In this document: piece by piece, positions 6,285 to 10,423 of the stretch
Position numbering within the stretch: position 1 is the stretch's first letter
Layout: every line of letters starts with the position of its first letter
NCBI GenBank assembly: GCA_018623875.1
Contig: JAAZUZ010000047.1
Location: 1 to 10,423 of the forward strand
Length of the DNA: 10,423 bases
Source of the DNA: Synechococcus sp. HW_metabat.21
Lineage (GTDB): Bacteria; Cyanobacteriota; Cyanobacteriia; PCC-6307; Cyanobiaceae
Reading direction: 5' to 3'
The notes under the pieces: model-generated
Seen by the model: only the letters and a program-made list of their open reading frames with translations
Told to the model about the DNA's origin: nothing
Database searches by the model: none
Program-made: the position numbers and the translations under genes

Positions 6285-7487
6285 TCAGCCTATCGGCATG
6301 CTTCGCCGCTTGGCTTGCAGGCGGCGGTTGCGATGGGGCTTGCTGGGCTCCAGTCCCGCTCCTTCCAGGGAGCAGCGCAGCAGCAGACCGGCGGTGAGCA
6401 GGCTGGAGAGCAGGGAGTTACCGCCATAGCTGATCATCGGCAGCGGTAGGCCGGTGGTGGGCATCGCACCACTGGCCACGGCGATGTTCAGAATCGACTG
6501 CCCCACCAGCAATGTGGTGCAACCGATGGCTACCAGCCGCTGTTGGTTGCTTCTGCAACTCAGGGCAATGCGCAGGCCAACGAAGCCAAACAGCAGCAGG
6601 AAGATGAGCAGCAGGAGGGAGCCGACAAACCCGAACTCCTCTGCAAAAACCGCGAAGATGAAGTCTGTGGTCTGGATGGGCAGGTACTGGAGCTTCTGGG
6701 TGGAGAGGCCATAGCCCTCGCCCCAGAGCCCACCCGATCCGATCGCGAGCAGGCTTTGCACCAGCTGATAGCCATCCCCCTGGGCGTCCTTCCATGGGTT
6801 CAGGAAGGACGTGACACGAATGCGCTGGTATTCGTTGATCGAGATACTGCCGATGGCTACAGCCAGACCGGCCCCGGCGGTGCCGAACATCCCCCAGAGC
6901 GGCAAGCCTGCGCCCAGGGCCATCAGCCAGAGCAAAATCCCGCAAAGGGAGGCCGTGCTCAGGTTGGGCTGTTTCAGGATCAGGCCCAAGGTCACCGCAA
7001 AGACCCCCAGCCAGAGCACCTTTTGATCGGTGGCGATCCGATTCCAGTGGGAGAACAGGACGGCCCCCTGGAGGACGAGAAACGGTTTGATCAGTTCGGT
7101 CGGTTGGATCTGAATCGGCCCGAGGACCAACCAGCGGCTGGCGCCATTCACCGTGCTGCCGATCACCAGGGTGAGGGCCACCAGCACGCTGCCCATGAGC
7201 AGCACCGGTCCCGCCATCCGTAGCCAGCGTCTCAGGTTGATGCTGATGCCGGCATAGAGCAGGCCCCAGCTCGCCACCATCCAGATGGCTTGCCGTTTCA
7301 AGTAGTAGCTGGCGTCCCCCATCTCCCGGGCGGCCACCCACCAACTGGCTGAGCCCAGGACAGCGAGGCCCAGGAGACACCAGATCGCGATCATCCCCAG
7401 CAGCAACCGTGCTTCTGCCGGCCAGTGCTCAAACGGCACGGGGAGCAACGGTCGCTTTGCGGCCAAGGACCTGCGGAAATCAGACAC
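6285..7487 (-). CDS. ftsW: FtsW-type SEDS peptidoglycan polymerase
   Basis: The 400-residue protein belongs to the SEDS family (FtsW/RodA/SpoVE), membrane glycosyltransferases that polymerise lipid II; FtsW acts at the septum with a class B penicillin-binding protein. Family landmarks are SRWLVLGPIQIQPTELIK (117-134), the catalytic-region TTDFIFAVFAEEFGFVG (273-289) with D275 at the position of the essential aspartate known in RodA, and the C-terminal TTGLPLPMISYGGNSLL (344-360). About ten hydrophobic helices are visible. FtsW rather than RodA is favoured by the R-W-L-x-hydrophobic-G-P segment and by the basic cytoplasmic tail (HRNRRLQAKRRS), but a RodA role is not excluded. The start is GTG at 7485-7487, with a weak GGGA about 7 bases upstream; the next in-frame ATG is 32 codons in and would cut the first helix. 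It is followed closely by ccdA and ccs1. Confidence 0.88.
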   Translation of the reverse strand: MSDFRRSLAAKRPLLPVPFEHWPAEARLLLGMIAIWCLLGLAVLGSASWWVAAREMGDASYYLKRQAIWMVASWGLLYAGISINLRRWLRMAGPVLLMGSVLVALTLVIGSTVNGASRWLVLGPIQIQPTELIKPFLVLQGAVLFSHWNRIATDQKVLWLGVFAVTLGLILKQPNLSTASLCGILLWLMALGAGLPLWGMFGTAGAGLAVAIGSISINEYQRIRVTSFLNPWKDAQGDGYQLVQSLLAIGSGGLWGEGYGLSTQKLQYLPIQTTDFIFAVFAEEFGFVGSLLLLIFLLLFGFVGLRIALSCRSNQQRLVAIGCTTLLVGQSILNIAVASGAMPTTGLPLPMISYGGNSLLSSLLTAGLLLRCSLEGAGLEPSKPHRNRRLQAKRRSMPIG

Positions 7488-7520
7488 TGACTATCCCGTA
7501 CTTCCAGTTTGCTTGCCAAT

Positions 7521-7547
7521 AAAAAAGCCCGGCGATGCCGGGCTTTT
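7521..7547 (-). terminator. apc operon terminator after apcC
   Basis: A perfect 11-base-pair stem (7523-7533 with 7537-7547) encloses a GAT loop. On the - strand the stem ends in a run of six T, the form of a strong rho-independent terminator, 22 bases past the apcC stop. The T-rich end on the + side (CTTTT) makes it potentially bidirectional, though no + strand gene reads towards it. It separates apcC from ftsW. Confidence 0.93.
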
Positions 7548-7569
7548 GGGAAGAATTGTCCTGAAGGAA

Positions 7570-7770
7570 TCAGTTACCCAGGTTCACCTGACGGCGACCA
7601 GCAACGAGTTCAACTTTCAGGATTTTTCCCCCTTGCTTCATGATCCGCTGCTGCTCAGCGAACCAGCTTTCGTAGGGCACCCACTTGGTGAAGAAGGTGT
7701 TCTGCAGCTCGCGCTGAGTACGAGTCTTCTCGGGAGAAGGGATGCAGGCGGTGATTTTGAAGAGGCGCAT
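7570..7770 (-). CDS. apcC: phycobilisome core linker ApcC (7.8 kDa type)
   Basis: The 66-residue protein is the small allophycocyanin-associated core linker, a CpcD-like domain that sits inside terminal allophycocyanin trimers and caps the phycobilisome core cylinders. It starts MRLFKITACIPSPEKTRTQR, nearly identical to ApcC of other cyanobacteria, and continues through ELQNTFFTKWVPYESWFAEQ and a short basic C-terminal strand KILKVELVAGRR. Length is within one or two residues of the usual 67-68. The ATG has GAGG 8 bases upstream, a good Shine-Dalgarno. It follows apcB after 32 bases and is the last gene of the operon, closed by a strong terminator. Confidence 0.97.
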   Translation of the reverse strand: MRLFKITACIPSPEKTRTQRELQNTFFTKWVPYESWFAEQQRIMKQGGKILKVELVAGRRQVNLGN

Positions 7771-7802
7771 GGCTTGATCCTCAGGTGTGCCAGAGGCAGG
7801 GA

Positions 7803-8291
7803 TCAGTTACCCAGGCCGGAGCTGATGTAGTCGAAGTACACGCCCATTTCACGACCAGCGTCGGGGCCCACCAGGGAGGCGGTGACTTCCTTCATGGCCT
7901 GGATGGACTGGACGGTTGCACCGATGGGCACACCCAGGGAGTTGTAGGTCTCCTTGAGGCCGTTCAGAACACGCTCGTCGAGGATCGAGGTGTCACCAGC
8001 CAGCATGGCGTAGGTGGCGTAGCGCAGGTAGTAGTCCAGGTCGCGGATGCAGGCTGCATAGCGACGGGTGGTGTACATGTTGCCGCCGGGACGGGTGATG
8101 TCGGAATAAAGCAGTGCTTTAGCGACGGCGTCCTTGATGATGGCGGAGGCGTTGGCGCTGATGGTGGCAGCGGCACGAACGCGCAGTTCGCCGCTGGCGA
8201 AGTACTGCTCCAGACGGCCCATGGAGGTGCTGTCCAGATACATGCCCTGAACGTCAGCCTGGTTGATGACGTTGGTGATTGCGTCTTGCAT
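7803..8291 (-). CDS. apcB: allophycocyanin beta subunit ApcB
   Basis: The 162-residue protein is the beta chain of allophycocyanin, which pairs with ApcA to form the light-harvesting core of the phycobilisome. The chromophore cysteine is C81, within YAACIRDLDYYLRYATYAML, and N71 in ITRPGGNMYTTRRY is the asparagine that is gamma-N-methylated in beta-type phycobiliproteins. The N-terminus MQDAITNVINQADVQG is typical. The length is one residue over the usual 161, with a C-terminal SSGLGN where many homologues end in CSGLS. Only a weak ribosome-binding sequence is visible, but it follows apcA by 43 bases. In that gap a CTGAGG/CCTCAG pair (8302-8307 and 8333-8338) could form a loose hairpin over the apcA stop. 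Confidence 0.98.
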   Translation of the reverse strand: MQDAITNVINQADVQGMYLDSTSMGRLEQYFASGELRVRAAATISANASAIIKDAVAKALLYSDITRPGGNMYTTRRYAACIRDLDYYLRYATYAMLAGDTSILDERVLNGLKETYNSLGVPIGATVQSIQAMKEVTASLVGPDAGREMGVYFDYISSGLGN

Positions 8292-8334
8292 GGAATCTTG
8301 TCTGAGGGGCGGTTATGTCAGGGAGAGAGCAGCC

Positions 8335-8820
8335 TCAGGAGAGGGCGCCAACGACGTAGTCGAAGTAGAAGCCGGCTTCTGCGGCGTCTTCGCCGGTCAG
8401 AAGGCCCATGGCGGCAATCTTCATTTCCCGAACGGACTCAGCAAGAGCGTCCAGGGGGGTGCCAAGGGAGCGATACATCTCCTTGGCGCCAATGATGCCG
8501 ATCTCTTCGATCGGGGTGACATCGCCTGCGATCAGGCCGTAGGTCACGAGGCGCAGGTAGTAATCCATGTCGCGCAGGCAGGTCGCGGTCATGTCCTCGC
8601 CGTAGGCGTTGCCGCCGGGGGAGATGACATCAGGACGCTTCTGGAAGAGGGCGCCGCCTGCGGTCTTGACGATGCGCTCACGGCTTTCGCTCAGGACCTG
8701 AGCGACGCGAAGACGACGCTGACCACCGCTGACGAAGGACTTGATTTGGTCCAGTTCGCCAGGGCTGAGGTAGCGGGCTTCGGCGTCCGCGTTGATGATC
8801 GAGTTGGAGACGATGCTCAT
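8335..8820 (-). CDS. apcA: allophycocyanin alpha subunit ApcA
   Basis: The 161-residue protein is the alpha chain of allophycocyanin, binding one phycocyanobilin at C81 (in MTATCLRDMDYYLRLVTYGL). The start MSIVSNSIINADAEARYLSP, the GGNAYGEDM segment (69-77) and the end AGFYFDYVVGALS are all standard for ApcA, and the length is exactly the family norm. Alpha chains lack the methylated asparagine context, as here. It acts as an alpha-beta heterodimer that assembles into trimers and hexamers in the core cylinders, taking energy from phycocyanin rods and passing it to ApcE and ApcD pigments. The ATG has GAGG 9 bases upstream. It is preceded by a long leader with its own candidate promoter and followed after 43 bases by apcB. 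Confidence 0.98.
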   Translation of the reverse strand: MSIVSNSIINADAEARYLSPGELDQIKSFVSGGQRRLRVAQVLSESRERIVKTAGGALFQKRPDVISPGGNAYGEDMTATCLRDMDYYLRLVTYGLIAGDVTPIEEIGIIGAKEMYRSLGTPLDALAESVREMKIAAMGLLTGEDAAEAGFYFDYVVGALS

Positions 8821-8857
8821 GCAGTTCTGCCTCGAAACAAGCGGCCGCCTTGCGGAG

Positions 8858-8940
8858 ACCGGTATCCGGTGGGTGGGTTAAGGGGGTGATCCGATTTGGA
8901 TCGAGCCTCAGGGTAAGAGCTGAGGGTGACTCGCGGAGTC
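8858..8940 (-). promoter_or_regulatory. apcA leader with four tandem short hairpins
   Basis: Between the candidate promoter and the apcA ribosome-binding site there are four perfect inverted repeats in a row: 8928-8932/8936-8940 (GACTC, 3-base loop), 8906-8911/8920-8925 (6 base pairs, 8-base loop), 8888-8892/8898-8902 (GATCC, 5-base loop) and 8858-8862/8866-8870 (ACCGG, 3-base loop). Together they would occupy much of the 5' untranslated RNA. Long structured leaders are known to stabilise abundant phycobiliprotein mRNAs; that role here is inferred. Confidence 0.5.
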
Positions 8941-8955
8941 GGTTGGGCGACCAGG

Positions 8956-8984
8956 TTTACAACGGTCAACACTGACCCTTGCAA
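8956..8984 (-). promoter_or_regulatory. candidate apcA promoter
   Basis: On the - strand TTGCAA (8979-8984, 4 of 6 to the -35 consensus) is followed after 17 bases by TGTAAA (8956-8961, 4 of 6 to the -10). The start would fall near 8949, giving an apcA leader of about 128 bases. It lies after the apcE terminator, as an independent apcABC promoter should. A TTGACC overlaps the spacer but has no -10 at proper distance. Confidence 0.4.
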
Positions 8985-9137
8985 GTGGAATGCCCGCTCT
9001 GGAGACGCTGAAGATTCTCGGGCTCAAAGCGACCCTGGATCTGCCGCGGGTAACAGTTCTTCACTCCGGCCTTATTTTTCTGGGACCCCCTGCGGGGCAA
9101 CGGTTTCCTGGAATTGTTTGTTGATCTTTTCTCCATG

Positions 9138-9169
9138 AAAAAGCCGCCCTTGCTAGCAGCGAGGGCGGC
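9138..9169 (-). terminator. apcE terminator / apcE-apcABC intercistronic terminator
   Basis: A perfect 8-base-pair GC-rich stem (9143-9150 with 9162-9169, 11-base loop) is followed on the - strand by TTTTT (9138-9142). It lies 54 bases past the apcE stop and before the candidate apcA promoter, so it should end or attenuate apcE transcripts and partly separate them from apcABC. Confidence 0.85.
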
Positions 9170-9223
9170 AACTGTTGTTTAGTTCCAGGCCTCGTAAAGA
9201 GGCTCTTGGATGTACTGATGCCG

Positions 9224-10423
9224 TTAGATCTTGTCCGTCGTAGGCGGGTTCATTCCCGCATTGCCGCGGTAGAGGGCTGCGGTGCGCTGCATGGTGGCCT
9301 GGGTCGTGCCAGCCGTGGTTTCCATTCCACCCACCCTCGGGACCGATTGGTCTCGATCAGCCAGCAGCGCTTTGACAGCAGCAGGTTGACCTGCACTTGC
9401 CCGCAGTTGGAGGAACGCGGTGGTTTCCTCAGGCGTTGTTGCGCGGCCTAGCAGTGCAAGGCCAGCTGCAGAGGCTGCCCGGAGGGGCGCCATCTTGGAG
9501 AGTCGGCTTTGGAAGGCTTCGCCCATGGCAACGGCTTCGATAAAGCCCTTGAGATCGATGTCTCGGTTGCGCAGCTTCGACTCCGCGCTCGCCAAGCGTT
9601 CGGACTCAAGAGGAACTTTGTTGAGCAGCTGTTTGTAGGTGGCGTTAATGGCCGCGGTCAGTTCGGACTCGGTGCTGTTCGGCTCGAGTTTGGTGATCGC
9701 CGGGATGCCACCGCGCTTGAGATAGCCGCTGGCGTCGTTGGTGCGCAGCGCATTGGCCATCCGCGAGATGGGGGCTGCGCCGGCTGCCGACACGGCCGGC
9801 TTCCAGGCGACCTGCGCAGCATTGCTTTGAGCGTTTTTGGGTGCCGACGGTGTCGAGATGGAGAACGGTGTGCGGGTGCCCTGTGCCCGCAGCAACCCAG
9901 CCCAGCGGGGATCGGGAGCGTTTGTGCTCACGTCCGCGCTCCAGCTGCCGCGCACGGCCTGCTCACGGTTGACCAGGTTGCGGGCCGTGATGTCCGCCGT
10001 GGTTTTCAAGCTGTCCTTGACCCGTGCCATGGGCCTTCGTCCAAGGCTCAGATCGGGCTGGGCGATGTCCTCAAACGCAGTCGCGAAGGACGGGACGCGA
10101 CGTTGGTTGACATCGGTCGGAGTGATGAAGCGCTCGTAGGGGACGGTGTCCAAGCCGAAGGCTTCTTGATATTCCGCGCTGTTGAGCATGGCGTCGACGA
10201 CGCCATAGAAGCCCTGACGTGCTGCAACGTCGAAGTAGCTGTCGATTTCCCAGCGTCCGAAGGTCGGCCGTCCAAGAAGTCGGCGGTGCATCACTTCAAC
10301 GGCCTTACAGATGTAAAGACCACTCCAATAGCGGCGGCGGAAGGCGTCGCTGCGCGCGACCTCACGCACAAAGTCCTTCAGGCCGATGTCGCCGTTTTCG
10401 AGTCGGGTTTCGGCGGTCTCAAC
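9224..10423 (-). CDS. apcE: phycobilisome core-membrane linker ApcE, C-terminal part (partial)
   Basis: The reading frame is open to the right edge (first codon 10421-10423) and ends with TAA at 9224-9226, giving the last 399 residues. ApcE (Lcm) anchors the phycobilisome core to the thylakoid, is a terminal energy emitter, and strings together core cylinders through repeated linker domains. Two linker repeats are visible. The first fills roughly residues 1-100 of the fragment (LENGDIGLKDF, SDAFRRRYW, HRRLLGRPTFG, SAEYQEAFG and VPYERF). A Ser/Ala/Pro-rich arm of about 140 residues follows. The second, at about 253-363, keeps the LRNRDIDLKGF and LALLGRA landmarks but lacks the aromatic R-Y-W and E-Y-x-x-x-F-G positions. 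A Thr/Gly-rich tail closes the protein. The chromophore-binding N-terminal domain is outside the window. Upstream of apcA, as in other cyanobacteria. Confidence 0.96.
   Translation of the reverse strand, partial: VETAETRLENGDIGLKDFVREVARSDAFRRRYWSGLYICKAVEVMHRRLLGRPTFGRWEIDSYFDVAARQGFYGVVDAMLNSAEYQEAFGLDTVPYERFITPTDVNQRRVPSFATAFEDIAQPDLSLGRRPMARVKDSLKTTADITARNLVNREQAVRGSWSADVSTNAPDPRWAGLLRAQGTRTPFSISTPSAPKNAQSNAAQVAWKPAVSAAGAAPISRMANALRTNDASGYLKRGGIPAITKLEPNSTESELTAAINATYKQLLNKVPLESERLASAESKLRNRDIDLKGFIEAVAMGEAFQSRLSKMAPLRAASAAGLALLGRATTPEETTAFLQLRASAGQPAAVKALLADRDQSVPRVGGMETTAGTTQATMQRTAALYRGNAGMNPPTTDKI

Larger units (their letters stand above)
8821..9223 (-). other. apcE-apcA intergenic region
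   Basis: About 400 bases without a convincing gene. From the apcE side it holds the apcE terminator (9138-9169), then some 150 bases with only a short CCCC-TGC-GGGG hairpin (9087-9097), a candidate apcA promoter (8956-8984), and a leader of about 130 bases rich in short hairpins. A 70-codon + strand ORF at 8926-9138 has no protein-like features and no sign of a start site. No tRNA or known small RNA is recognisable. Confidence 0.8.

Noticed and set aside
6543..7223. 226-codon + strand open frame opposite ftsW
   Set aside because: Translation is Gln/Glu/Pro-rich noise, and the opposite strand encodes a clear SEDS membrane protein.
8841..8848. GCGGCCGC 8-base palindrome in the apcA leader
   Set aside because: Expected occasionally in G+C-rich DNA; no flanking extension of the symmetry.
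8926..9138. 70-codon + strand ORF in the apcE-apcA intergenic region
   Set aside because: Low-complexity translation, no ribosome-binding site, runs antisense through the apcA promoter and leader, and ends at the terminator by chance.
1..10423. Search for a novel defence, mobile or biosynthetic system
   Set aside because: Nearly every stretch is accounted for by known core genes; there are no transposases, integrases, direct-repeat arrays, toxin-antitoxin-like pairs or clusters of unknown genes.

Overview
The window is a stretch of core chromosome from a G+C-rich picocyanobacterium of the Synechococcus/Cyanobium type. The evidence is an allophycocyanin operon (apcE-apcA-apcB-apcC), a cyanobacterial PII protein, a Ccs1/CcdA (System II) cytochrome c maturation pair and tight, mostly core-gene packing. 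Phycobilisome core genes argue against Prochlorococcus, which lacks phycobilisomes. The organism call is an inference from gene content and protein similarity recalled from memory; no search was run.

Left part (1-3320): the 3' end of a Ski2-like RNA helicase (DSHCT domain) on the + strand; a possible 37-residue membrane ORF on the - strand overlapping its end; rlmH (+), a ribosomal RNA methyltransferase; purB (-), adenylosuccinate lyase, which has only a TTG start available; a 76-residue conserved unknown (-) just upstream of purB; and tlyA (+), an S4-FtsJ rRNA methyltransferase. 

Middle (3254-7487): glnB (-), nitrogen-signalling PII, converges on tlyA with one base between the stop codons, and its probable intrinsic terminator lies inside the tlyA coding sequence. 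queF (+), queuosine biosynthesis, is divergent from glnB across a 171-base region with a near-consensus NtcA site. queF converges on and overlaps ccs1. The - strand run ftsW-ccdA-ccs1 couples a septal peptidoglycan polymerase gene with two cytochrome c maturation genes, with gaps of 8 and 46 bases.

Right part (7521-10423): the phycobilisome core operon on the - strand, reading apcE (partial), apcA, apcB, apcC. Intrinsic terminators follow apcE and apcC. A roughly 400-base region separates apcE from apcA and holds the apcE terminator, a candidate apcA promoter and a run of short perfect hairpins in the apcA leader. ApcA and ApcB form the allophycocyanin heterodimer, ApcC caps core cylinders, and ApcE anchors the core to the thylakoid membrane.

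I see no mobile element, CRISPR array, tRNA, rRNA or unknown multi-gene system. The points worth a second look are regulatory: the coding-embedded glnB terminator, the apcA leader hairpins, the Phe51 PII T-loop, the hairpin across the queF/ccs1 stop codons and the unclear promoter of ftsW.
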